From positions 2,170,001 through 2,234,000 of the forward strand of contig NZ_JPNB01000001.1 in NCBI RefSeq assembly GCF_000732725.1: DNA of 64,000 bases. The letters are read 5' to 3'. The notes beneath the pieces were generated by a model, which saw only the letters and a list, made by a program, of their open reading frames with translations, did no database searches and was not told the DNA's origin. Shown here piece after piece: positions 23,996-32,518 of the stretch. Each line of letters opens with the position of its first letter. The first letter of the stretch is position 1. The position numbers and the translations under genes were made by a program. Origin of the DNA: Kineothrix alysoides (GTDB taxonomy: Bacteria; Bacillota; Clostridia; Lachnospirales; Lachnospiraceae).

Positions 23996-26329
23996 TTATT
24001 CCACAGACATAATGAATCCGCTTGTTTTTTTCATAGGGGCAATCACAAGCCATAATGTAATAATGACTGCCGATATTATTGAAGCCGGGCAAAGAAGATA
24101 AGTAAGCGGACCCACCACAAACTTTATGCTTGACGCACCCGGAATCATCAGAGCGGCCATGCTTTGCCCAAGCGTTCCTGCCGCCAGCATTCCTATAACG
24201 ATGCCGATTAACAGGACAATCATCACGCGTGTAACATATTGAACCTGTATATCCTTCATGGAAAACCCAACACTTCGCAGGATGGCGATTTGCGGAGCCT
24301 CCTTTGCCGTAAGCATTTTGAAAAACATTGCCGTTATCAGTACTGCGATTCCGACTGCAATCCCAACTGCAAATATCGAAGCTGATTTAAGCTGCCCGAT
24401 GACATTTCCCATTGTCTGCCGGACAACCTCATCCACCTCATTCACTTTGGCGTCGGAAAAAGCTGACGCATATTCCGCACCCTTTGCGGAAATACCGGCA
24501 CCGTCCTTTATATTCATGTATACGACATACCAAAGGATGTTTTTGGGGTCATGAGGCAAAATTGCCTTAGCTGTTTTGCCCGCATTTGTCGTATCCTGAT
24601 AAATTCCGCAGACTGTTAGATTCTGTTCTTGACCGTTTACCAAAACGGTCAATGGTTCTCCGATTTTTTTACCGAACGCATCCGCATTCATAACGGAAAG
24701 GGCAATCTCTCCCTCCTCCCCCGGCGCGGAGCCTTGCATATACTCAAGCGGAAATACGGAAAAGTCTCCGCTCTCTATTCGAATTCTTTCATACATCCCG
24801 TCTGGGGTCAATGCCTCATACGAGCCGGCAAAAAAGCCGGCATACTTATCAATCTCTCTGTCATTTTGCAGATACGCCAGCAGGTCGTTATACTGACGGT
24901 TCATGTCGCCGCGCTGTATATCAATCCGCATATCACTTCGCCCAACACCCATATAGGTGATATATTCCGGCGACTCTATGGTATTCAGCGTGTTTATAGG
25001 AAGAATAATTAAAAACGTGCAAACCATAAAAACTACGCACAGTAACCCGTATACACGAAAGTGTCCAATCACTTCCTTTACGCCAAGGAACACATTTACA
25101 TTCGCAATTGCGCTTTTATGCAGCATAAGGTTTTGCCGCCCTATCCCCCCGTTATCGGATGAGCTTCCGTTTCGTATAGCTTCCACGGCGGATATATGCC
25201 GGAAGCGGCGAAGTACCAGTCTGCAAAATAAGACAACTGCGAGGAAAATAAGTACTGCGCCAGCCATCGGAAGCAGCCTGCTGAATACAGTTTTTTCAAC
25301 TTCCCCCATGTATAGACGGATGTTTGCCGTAAATATGCTTCCCATAATAAAAGAAAGCGCATAACCGACGATACTTGCCGCCGCTGCCATCACGACATAC
25401 TTTGTAAGGTACAGCTTTCCGATATCCTTGTGGTTAATGCCAATTGCCCGCATTACGCCGATTTCTCTGTAATCTTCCTCCATTGCGGCTATCATGGTAA
25501 AACGCAGGCACAAGGCCGCAATTAAACCTAATAAAACGCCGACAAGAATCATAACTGCCGCCACAATATCGTCCGATGCACTGTTCAAAAGCCTGTATAA
25601 CGGATAAGTTACAGAAGGGCCTTTTTGCGGTAAGCCTGCGGATAGATAGAGGCTTTCCAGCTCCCCAATGTTGTTTACGTCATGCAGCCTGAACTCAATC
25701 AAATATTCGATTTCTCCGATGTTTTCCCGTAAATCAGCAAAGTCGTTATCGCTCACCAAAAACCGTTTCGATTCAGATAGGGCCGAGTTCATCTGCGCGT
25801 CTCGGAGATATGATACAATCGTAAACTCTTTGCTGTAATTTCCTGACTGAATTCTGACGGTATCACCAATTTGCAAATTATATTCCTGTTTATGATAAAT
25901 TGGTACAGCGATTTCTCCGTCGTTAAGTCTCAACACCTGATTATCCATGTCGAGGAAAAATCCGAACACGGTATTTTGTTTTACAAAAGCGTTTTGCTGG
26001 ATATTGTCCGCTTCCGAACTCTCATTGTTCCCCAAAAAGATGTCGGCGCCATCTATATTGAGCATTTCCGCCGTTTGATGACTTTCTATGATATCACCAT
26101 GTTCGGCGGCAAAGCTGTCGATGTCCGGATTGTTAATTTCCCCGGCGTGCATCTGTGTGAAATGCGGAATGCTCGCTTTTTCAAACAGATTGGTTGTAGC
26201 ACCGGATATCTCCGTGATGACTCCTACCGCACAAGAAATTGATAAAGCTGCAAGCATGATAAACAAGAATAGGGTCACAGCAATAATCTTGTTTCTTTGA
26301 AAATCCTTTTTTAACATTCGTGTCAACAT
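23996..26329 (-). CDS. FtsX-like ABC transporter permease
   Basis: A 777-residue permease with the layout of one-piece FtsX/MacB-like exporters: helix about 17-40, large extracytoplasmic domain, helices about 255-385, a second cytoplasmic start (about 430), another extracytoplasmic domain, and three C-terminal helices (about 660-770). Motifs AVEAIRNG and REIGVMRAIGIN / QIAILRSVGFS mark the two FtsX cores. Its start is 1 bp past the MFS stop, and the cognate ATPase follows. It probably exports a peptide, lipid or antibiotic under the TetR regulator at 27670. Confidence 0.92.
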   Translation of the reverse strand: MLTRMLKKDFQRNKIIAVTLFLFIMLAALSISCAVGVITEISGATTNLFEKASIPHFTQMHAGEINNPDIDSFAAEHGDIIESHQTAEMLNIDGADIFLGNNESSEADNIQQNAFVKQNTVFGFFLDMDNQVLRLNDGEIAVPIYHKQEYNLQIGDTVRIQSGNYSKEFTIVSYLRDAQMNSALSESKRFLVSDNDFADLRENIGEIEYLIEFRLHDVNNIGELESLYLSAGLPQKGPSVTYPLYRLLNSASDDIVAAVMILVGVLLGLIAALCLRFTMIAAMEEDYREIGVMRAIGINHKDIGKLYLTKYVVMAAAASIVGYALSFIMGSIFTANIRLYMGEVEKTVFSRLLPMAGAVLIFLAVVLFCRLVLRRFRHISAVEAIRNGSSSDNGGIGRQNLMLHKSAIANVNVFLGVKEVIGHFRVYGLLCVVFMVCTFLIILPINTLNTIESPEYITYMGVGRSDMRIDIQRGDMNRQYNDLLAYLQNDREIDKYAGFFAGSYEALTPDGMYERIRIESGDFSVFPLEYMQGSAPGEEGEIALSVMNADAFGKKIGEPLTVLVNGQEQNLTVCGIYQDTTNAGKTAKAILPHDPKNILWYVVYMNIKDGAGISAKGAEYASAFSDAKVNEVDEVVRQTMGNVIGQLKSASIFAVGIAVGIAVLITAMFFKMLTAKEAPQIAILRSVGFSMKDIQVQYVTRVMIVLLIGIVIGMLAAGTLGQSMAALMIPGASSIKFVVGPLTYLLCPASIISAVIITLWLVIAPMKKTSGFIMSVE

Positions 26330-26330
26330 G

Positions 26331-27587
26331 TTATGCAGTACCTCCTTCGTTTTTGAGCATTTGCCGCATGATAAAGGTTATTGCTAACATGGCTGAAACA
26401 GCGGCAAGTATTGGAATATAGGGCGTTTCCCTAAAAGTTTTAAACAGGTTTCCATACATGATTTGGCCTAATGGCGCAGCGCATTGGGCGACCGCCATCA
26501 TAATAGCCATAACCTTCCCTAAAAGTTCATCCGGTGTTTTTTTCTGTACTTTTGTAACAATGAAAATAGATATAATCGTCACCGCAGCAGCTATTGGAAC
26601 CCCGCACACCATGAAAAGGATAAACGAGGGATAATAACCAAGCCCAAGCATAAAGGTAGTAACGGACAATGCCATTGGAACAAGCAGCATGGTAATTACC
26701 AAAGACCAGCGGTGCAACGTTTTAACTTTCATTCGTTTTGAGAACAGCCCGACAGTAAGTGCTCCTAAAATCGTAGAGAATTGAATCATCCCCATACCAA
26801 GGCCGTATGCGCTATCGCTGCTTCGCATAGTTACCCGTAAAATAATAGGTGCACCGACAATAAAGAGGGGAACAAGAATAAAATTCAGAATGGCGGCAAG
26901 TATAACAGCTTTTAGAATAAACCGTTTTTTTATCACATATGCGAAGCCCTCTTTTATATCTTTGAAAATCATTGCCGCCATAAGTCCATCCCGTTCTCGT
27001 TTGCTGAACGGTATCTGTATAAATATTTCCATCACGGCGGATAAAAAGAATGCGGCGCAACTCATCACAAGGAGATTATGTACACCGAAGCCTGAATAGA
27101 GAACACCGCCTAAAATTGGAGCCACAACGCCGGACAACGCTTGAACCGCCTGTACAATTCCGTTTGCACCTTCTAACTTTTCCTTTGCCACAAGCAAGGG
27201 GATACTGGCGGTCACAGCAGGGGTATACAAGGCGCTGATAACGGATAACGCTACCATAATTACACCAATCATTAAAACAGAATGATTACCCGCACCCATC
27301 AATAAAATTAAGCACAGTACAAACGCGCTGCTGGTGAAATCAAATATTACCATCAGATTACGCCGATTAAATCTATCTGCAATAGCCCCGCCCACTGGTG
27401 CGAGTAAAAGGGGAATATTGGATATAGCGTATAACGCGGCAAACATGGACTCATTGCCTGTTGTATCTAAGACATATAAAGAAAGGGCGAACCGCAGCAA
27501 AGCTGCTCCGAAAATGGATATAATCTGTCCCAATACCATTAAGTTAAAGTTTTTAGGCGATGGTGTATAAATCATATTGTCTTGCAT
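26331..27587 (-). CDS. MFS transporter, drug-efflux type
   Basis: A 418-residue twelve-helix exporter (LMVLGQIISIFGAALLRFALSLYVLD; motif A GGAIADRFNRRNLMV). It is clearly paralogous to the MFS protein at 9484-10722. AAGGAGG lies directly before its ATG. It is followed without a gap by the FtsX permease and ATPase, giving an unusual three-gene unit combining an MFS pump and an ABC exporter under one TetR regulator. Substrate unknown. Confidence 0.9.
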   Translation of the reverse strand: MQDNMIYTPSPKNFNLMVLGQIISIFGAALLRFALSLYVLDTTGNESMFAALYAISNIPLLLAPVGGAIADRFNRRNLMVIFDFTSSAFVLCLILLMGAGNHSVLMIGVIMVALSVISALYTPAVTASIPLLVAKEKLEGANGIVQAVQALSGVVAPILGGVLYSGFGVHNLLVMSCAAFFLSAVMEIFIQIPFSKRERDGLMAAMIFKDIKEGFAYVIKKRFILKAVILAAILNFILVPLFIVGAPIILRVTMRSSDSAYGLGMGMIQFSTILGALTVGLFSKRMKVKTLHRWSLVITMLLVPMALSVTTFMLGLGYYPSFILFMVCGVPIAAAVTIISIFIVTKVQKKTPDELLGKVMAIMMAVAQCAAPLGQIMYGNLFKTFRETPYIPILAAVSAMLAITFIMRQMLKNEGGTA

Positions 27588-27610
27588 TCTGAACCTCCTT
27601 AATAAAATAT

Positions 27611-27627
27611 AAACTAACCGTCAGTCT
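27611..27627. promoter_or_regulatory. TetR operator before MFS/ABC operon
   Basis: On the minus strand this reads AGACTGACGGTTAGTTT, matching the site at 28324-28340 (AGACCAGCGGTCAGTTT) at 13 of 17 positions. It lies 24 bp before the MFS start, where the TetR protein could block transcription. Confidence 0.65.
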
Positions 27628-27669
27628 ATATATATGTTAAAAATATGCACGATACGAATGGTAAAAGTA

Positions 27670-28302
27670 TCATGCAAATATTTTTATAACATCCTTAAAA
27701 TATCCCGCCGGAACACCCAGCGTCTTTTCTATCATTTCGATAAAAGCAGCTCCATACCGGGCGCGTTCTTCCCCGCTCCAAGAAAAAAGTCCTTCATCGA
27801 AAATAGTTTGCCCTGCCGCCAGAAACAAAGCGACTGTTTCCTGCGGATAATCAGTAGAAAATGTATTTGCACCGTTATCTTCTTTGAGTATTTCCGCCAT
27901 GACAGGCGCAAGGCACTTGATCGATTGTACCAAGCTTTTTTGGTGCATTTCTGCGTTCTCTGCCTCATGGAATTGGTGTGCTATATTTTCCCTGTCTTTA
28001 ATCATTTCCTCTGTTTGACCCTGACCCATCAAAATGGCGCATAGCTTTTGCGGTGGCGTCATTTGAGGATTTGCCACAATCTTTTTGGCATTATTTACAC
28101 TTGCGTCAACAATGCGTCCGATAATTGCGTCCATGACTTCTTCTTTTGATTTGAAATAATAGTAAAACACACCTTTTGATAGACCATGTACGTTTAAAAT
28201 ATCAGTAACCGTTGTTTTGGCATACCCTTTTTCTATAAAAAGTTTTTGCGCCGCATCCAATATTTCGCTTTTTCTTACTTCCGGCTCTTTATGCCTGCGC
28301 AT
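27670..28302 (-). CDS. TetR family regulator
   Basis: A 210-residue repressor with the HTH near residues 25-50 (KTTVTDILNVHGLSKGVFYYYFKSKEEV) and a C-terminal ligand domain. It is transcribed toward the MFS/FtsX/ATPase operon, and matching operators precede both, so it should control itself and that export operon. Confidence 0.93.
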   Translation of the reverse strand: MRRHKEPEVRKSEILDAAQKLFIEKGYAKTTVTDILNVHGLSKGVFYYYFKSKEEVMDAIIGRIVDASVNNAKKIVANPQMTPPQKLCAILMGQGQTEEMIKDRENIAHQFHEAENAEMHQKSLVQSIKCLAPVMAEILKEDNGANTFSTDYPQETVALFLAAGQTIFDEGLFSWSGEERARYGAAFIEMIEKTLGVPAGYFKDVIKIFA

Positions 28303-28323
28303 AATCTATTCACCACCCTTTTT

Positions 28324-28340
28324 AGACCAGCGGTCAGTTT
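28324..28340. promoter_or_regulatory. TetR operator before the regulator
   Basis: AGACCAGCGGTCAGTTT with the perfect core GACC-AGC-GGTC, 22 bp upstream of the TetR start. Its partner site is at 27611-27627. Confidence 0.65.
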
Positions 28341-28433
28341 GCAATTATATTAGCATCCGGCTGAAAAAATGTCAATATAATTTGTTCAGACTCTTCAAAC
28401 TCTATTATGTAATAGGAGCACTTTCCCTCTATT

Positions 28434-28476
28434 ACATAAAAAATAAGCGTACCACTATTTCTAATGATACGCTTAT
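28434..28476 (-). terminator. Terminator of ppdK
   Basis: ATAAGCGTA / TACGCTTAT (28443-28451 and 28468-28476) forms a 9-bp stem that on the minus strand is followed by TTTTTTATG, 50 bp past the ppdK stop. Confidence 0.85.
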
Positions 28477-28523
28477 CGTTATGCTTCCTCAAAACCTATG
28501 GTAAATGTCCAAAATGGTTTCGC

Positions 28524-31145
28524 CTATCTTTGTTTAATAGCTGCCTGTGCCGCTGCCAGCCTTGCAATGGGAACTCTGAAAGGAGAACAGGACACATAAT
28601 CGAGACCCGCATTGTGGCAGAATTCAACGGAGGAAGGATCACCGCCATGCTCGCCGCAGATTCCCAGCTTCAGTCCGGGCCGTGTCTTTCTTCCCCTCTG
28701 GGCTGCCATCTCTATCAACTGCCCCACGCCGTTGTGGTCCAGCTTGGCAAAAGGATCGGATTCATAAATTTTACTCTTATAGTACGCCGATAAGAACTTA
28801 CCCGCGTCATCTCTCGAAAAACCGAAAGTCATCTGTGTCAGATCGTTGGTTCCGAAGGAGAAAAACTCTGCTTCCTCGGCAATTTCGTCCGCCAGTAACG
28901 CCGCGCGCGGTATTTCTATCATCGTTCCTATCTGATAGCAGATATCGGAGCCCTTTTCACGTTTTACGGCTTCCGCGGTCTCCACCACCACATCTTTCAC
29001 ATATTTCAATTCCTTTTTGTCCCCTACAAGAGGAATCATGATTTCAGGTACAATGTCAAAGCCCTTTTCCGCCTTCACCTCGATGGCCGCCTCCATTATC
29101 GCTCTCGTCTGCATTCTGGCAATTTCCGGATAGGTCACGGACAGACGACAGCCTCTGTGGCCCATCATCGGGTTGAATTCATGAAGTGCATCGCAGGCTG
29201 CCTTTACCTTTTCTACAGGAAGGCCCATCTCTTCCGCCATCTGCTCGATATCCTTTTCTTCCGTAGGCACGAACTCATGAAGAGGTGGATCTAAGAAGCG
29301 AATCGTTACCGGTCTTCCTTCCATCACCTCGTACAATCCTTTGAAATCGCCCTTTTGGTAGGGGATAAGCTCTGCCAGGGCTGCTTCTCTTGCCTCCACC
29401 GTTTCGGACAATATCATCTTTCTGATCTTAGGGATTCTGTCAGGCTCGAAAAACATGTGCTCCGTACGGCAAAGACCGATTCCCTCAGCCCCCAGTTTAA
29501 TCGCATTGAGCGCATCCGCCGGAGTATCAGCATTTGTGCGCACCTTCAAAGTACGCAACTCGTCCGCCCACGCCATGATACGCCTGAAATTGCCGGTGAC
29601 TCCTGCTTCCACCGTCTTAATATCTCCGTTATAAATCTTACCGGTTGAGCCGTCGAGGGAAAGGTAATCTCCTTCCGTAAACTTGCAGCCTCCCAGTTCA
29701 AAGATTTTTGCGTTTTCATCGATTACGATTTCCCCACAGCCCGATACACAACAGGTACCCATTCCTCTGGCCACAACTGCAGCATGTGAGGTCATGCCGC
29801 CTCTTACGGTAAGGATTCCTTCCGCCGCGTGCATTCCTTCGATGTCCTCCGGAGAGGTCTCCTGACGCACCAGAATGACTCTTTCTCCTCTTTCATGAGC
29901 CATTACTGCATCTTCTGCGTGAAAATATACTTTTCCTGCCGCCGCACCCGGAGATGCGGGGAGTGCTTGCCCGATTACCTGCCCGGCCTTTAATGCTTCT
30001 TCATCAAAGTTCGGATGGAGCAGTTGATCCAGCGATTTTGCCTCGATTCTCTCTACTGCCATGCGGGGGCTGATCATTCCTTCATCTACCAGGTCGCAGG
30101 CTATTTGCAGCGCAGCTCCCGCAGTACGCTTGCCGCTTCTCGTCTGTAAGAAGAACAGCTTACCGTTTTCGATGGTGAATTCCATATCCTGCATATCCCG
30201 GTAATGGACCTCCAAGCGGTTTGCCGTCTCTAAAAATTGCTCATAGCACTCCGGCAGTTCTTCTTTTAGTTTTGTAATGGGCTGGGGCGTGCGGATTCCC
30301 GCTACTACATCTTCGCCCTGAGCATTAATCAGGTATTCTCCAAAGATTCCTTTCGCTCCCGTAGACGGATTTCTTGTAAATGCCACACCCGTCCCTGATG
30401 TTTCTCCCATGTTGCCGAATACCATGGCCTGTACATTGACCGCAGTTCCCCAGTCTCCCGGAATATCGTTCATCCTGCGGTAAATGATCGCACGGTCGTT
30501 ATCCCAGGAACGGAATACTGCCTTTACCGCCTCCATCAACTGTCTCTTCGGTTCCTGCGGGAAGCCCTCTCCTTTTTGTTCTTTATATATTTGCTTGAAA
30601 CGCTCCGTTGTCTCCTTAAGGTCCTGAGCCGTCAGCTCCGCATCTGTATGCACTCCTCTTGTTTCCTTCATTTCCGCCAGGACTTTTTCAAAGCTGGATT
30701 TAGGAATCTCCATAACCACGTCGGAGAACATTTGAATGAACCGGCGGTAAGAATCGTAAGCGAATCTGGGATTACCCGTCTTTTTCGCAAAGCCTTCCAC
30801 CGCTTCATCGTTCAGTCCCAGATTCAAAATCGTATCCATCATGCCCGGCATAGAAGCACGTGCTCCCGAGCGGACGGATACGAGAAGTGGATTCTTCGTA
30901 TCTCCGAACTTTTTCTCTTGTTTACGCTCCAGTTCTTCCAGCGCAGTAAAAATCTGGGCCTCGATTTCTGGCGCAATCTGCTTTTGCTTTTTGTAATAAT
31001 CAGTGCACGCCTCTGTCGTTACCGTAAATCCCTGCGGAATCGGTAGCCCGAGCTTCGTCATCTCCGCCAGATTCGCTCCTTTTCCTCCCAGGAGATTCTT
31101 CATGTCCGCGCTGCCTTCTTCAAATAAGTACACCCATTTTGCCAT
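28524..31145 (-). CDS. ppdK: Pyruvate, phosphate dikinase
   Basis: An 873-residue cytoplasmic enzyme interconverting pyruvate, ATP and phosphate with PEP, AMP and pyrophosphate; in clostridia it often works in PPi-linked glycolysis. The N-terminal ATP-grasp opens KWVYLFEEGSADMKNLLGGKGANLAEM. The phospho-transfer His is in GGMTSHAAVVARGMGTCCVSG near residue 455. The PEP/pyruvate barrel shows GLCRTEHMFFE, GHRGCRL and the end motif FSFGTNDLTQMTFGFSRDD. Length matches the C. symbiosum enzyme. Single gene with its own terminator. Confidence 0.98.
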   Translation of the reverse strand: MAKWVYLFEEGSADMKNLLGGKGANLAEMTKLGLPIPQGFTVTTEACTDYYKKQKQIAPEIEAQIFTALEELERKQEKKFGDTKNPLLVSVRSGARASMPGMMDTILNLGLNDEAVEGFAKKTGNPRFAYDSYRRFIQMFSDVVMEIPKSSFEKVLAEMKETRGVHTDAELTAQDLKETTERFKQIYKEQKGEGFPQEPKRQLMEAVKAVFRSWDNDRAIIYRRMNDIPGDWGTAVNVQAMVFGNMGETSGTGVAFTRNPSTGAKGIFGEYLINAQGEDVVAGIRTPQPITKLKEELPECYEQFLETANRLEVHYRDMQDMEFTIENGKLFFLQTRSGKRTAGAALQIACDLVDEGMISPRMAVERIEAKSLDQLLHPNFDEEALKAGQVIGQALPASPGAAAGKVYFHAEDAVMAHERGERVILVRQETSPEDIEGMHAAEGILTVRGGMTSHAAVVARGMGTCCVSGCGEIVIDENAKIFELGGCKFTEGDYLSLDGSTGKIYNGDIKTVEAGVTGNFRRIMAWADELRTLKVRTNADTPADALNAIKLGAEGIGLCRTEHMFFEPDRIPKIRKMILSETVEAREAALAELIPYQKGDFKGLYEVMEGRPVTIRFLDPPLHEFVPTEEKDIEQMAEEMGLPVEKVKAACDALHEFNPMMGHRGCRLSVTYPEIARMQTRAIMEAAIEVKAEKGFDIVPEIMIPLVGDKKELKYVKDVVVETAEAVKREKGSDICYQIGTMIEIPRAALLADEIAEEAEFFSFGTNDLTQMTFGFSRDDAGKFLSAYYKSKIYESDPFAKLDHNGVGQLIEMAAQRGRKTRPGLKLGICGEHGGDPSSVEFCHNAGLDYVSCSPFRVPIARLAAAQAAIKQR

Positions 31146-31202
31146 ACTCTTTCCTTTCTCATCCTTTTGCCATTTTTCATTTTCGTCTCACACAGACGCA
31201 AT

Positions 31203-31232
31203 ATACCATGAGCGTTAGACGTCCATGGTATA
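31203..31232. promoter_or_regulatory. Inverted repeat upstream of ppdK
   Basis: ATACCATG (31203-31210) and CATGGTAT (31225-31232) form an 8-bp perfect inverted repeat separated by 14 bp, 58-87 bp before the ppdK start. It could be an operator or a leader hairpin; nothing else in the window shares it. Confidence 0.4.
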
Positions 31233-31396
31233 TTATAACGCCAAAAGGCGCCTTTCATTCTGTGTGCAAACTTGTCTGATAATTGATAAGTTATTATATC
31301 ATATATTTCCAAAAATGCACAGTTTTTTCAATTAACTTCCATTTTCCTCTAAATAATTAAGAAATTTGAGCGAAATGTGAAAAATTTAACAACAAT

Positions 31397-32137
31397 TCAT
31401 TCTTCCACGCTTTTTATTTTCCCGGAGAGAAATCTATAAAAGAAAGAAGCCGCAGCTTTCTTTACCGGATCAATGGATGCTTCAAAATAATAGTGTTTAT
31501 TCAACCATTGCTTTTCCACCCAGTATTCCTTGTCTCTTGTCAAGACCTTTTCGGCCAATATCTTCTTTATTTCGAAGGTTATCAATTCTTTCATGCCAGG
31601 TTTGTACCGGTGCATATCCATATTGAGGTATTCTACAAATCTTATATATTCCTTCTTTTCAAGCCTTTTCGCCCGGCTGCCGGCACTCCTGCCGATTTTC
31701 CCGGCGGGAATCGCCCCCCATTGCAAAGCGGCATCCTCCAGATAGTTCAGCGTGTGCCTAAGGCCTGAGCCGGCGGTGGAAGCGACGAACAAAACAGGAA
31801 TTCCGGTAAGCTCCGGCCTATGGACCCATCTGCACGTTCTGTCCAGAAAAGTCTTAAGCATTCCGCTGACATTATTCATATAAACCGGTGAACTCAATAT
31901 AATGCCGTCATACTCAGGTATCCTTCGCATGACGGCATCCACATCGTCCTTCAAATGACAGGTGCCGCTTCGCAGGCACGCCTCACAGCCTACGCACCGC
32001 CCGATATCCAACTCACTTAAACATAGGATTTCCACATCGATGTCATAGGCCGCAAGCTCCTCCTTTAAGTTCTCGAGGAGATGATAGGTGTTTTTCTTCC
32101 GGCTGCTGGCATGTATTGCAATTACTTTCTTTTTCAT
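31397..32137 (-). CDS. Flavodoxin/NADPH-dependent FMN reductase family protein
   Basis: A protein of about 246 residues of the flavodoxin-fold FMN reductase group. The FMN phosphate loop is HASSRKKNTYHLLENL, the cysteine motif CVGCEACLRSGTCHLKDD (near residue 50) is typical of anaerobe members that may bind a metal or FeS cluster, and ILSSPVYMNNVSGMLKTFLDRT contacts FMN. The C-terminal 90 residues are a charged extension ending in helical segments. Last gene of the HypB/flavoprotein/HypA run, so it may pass electrons in the same pathway. The start MKKKVIAI has GGAG nine bases upstream; MERQY at 32152 is possible. Confidence 0.82.
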   Translation of the reverse strand: MKKKVIAIHASSRKKNTYHLLENLKEELAAYDIDVEILCLSELDIGRCVGCEACLRSGTCHLKDDVDAVMRRIPEYDGIILSSPVYMNNVSGMLKTFLDRTCRWVHRPELTGIPVLFVASTAGSGLRHTLNYLEDAALQWGAIPAGKIGRSAGSRAKRLEKKEYIRFVEYLNMDMHRYKPGMKELITFEIKKILAEKVLTRDKEYWVEKQWLNKHYYFEASIDPVKKAAASFFYRFLSGKIKSVEE

Positions 32138-32160
32138 ATACTGCCGCTCCATATCTGCCT

Positions 32161-32502
32161 TTAATAGCAAACAATTTCTTTAATATAAAACTCTCTTCCG
32201 CTTAACAGCTCAAACTGCGTCGATTGGCAATTGGGACAGGCCGTATGGTTTTCCAGTATATTAAAAACCGTCTTACATCCTACGCACTGACCGTTGCCGG
32301 GAATGATTTCTATATCCAGCTTTGTCTTCTCCAGCATGGTTCCATCCACAGCGGCCGGATAAACATCATATATATACTTGGGAATCATGGAGGAAAGTTC
32401 TCCCACCTGCAATACGATGGTGTCTACTTCCTCCACATCGTTTTCCCTTGCGAACTCTTCCACCACTCTTGCCACTTCCATCACCACGCCTAGCTCATGC
32501 AA
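32161..32502 (-). CDS. hypA: HypA-type nickel metallochaperone
   Basis: A 113-residue protein with the invariant MHEL start (His2 is a nickel ligand) and a zinc-ribbon CVGCKTVF...TACPNCQS. HypA hands nickel, with HypB, to [NiFe]-hydrogenase or, in some organisms, urease. Length is normal. It lies between the large flavoprotein and the FMN-reductase-like gene; no hydrogenase or urease subunit is in the window, so the client enzyme is either elsewhere or unconventional. Confidence 0.95.
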   Translation of the reverse strand: MHELGVVMEVARVVEEFARENDVEEVDTIVLQVGELSSMIPKYIYDVYPAAVDGTMLEKTKLDIEIIPGNGQCVGCKTVFNILENHTACPNCQSTQFELLSGREFYIKEIVCY

Positions 32503-32518
32503 TTTTGCTCAGCTCCTT

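Noticed and set aside
23982-24092. N-terminal extension of 37 residues on the ABC ATPase before MNNILEARK
   Set aside because: It overlaps the 3' end of the FtsX permease gene, while MNNILEARK has a strong AAAGGAGG at correct spacing.
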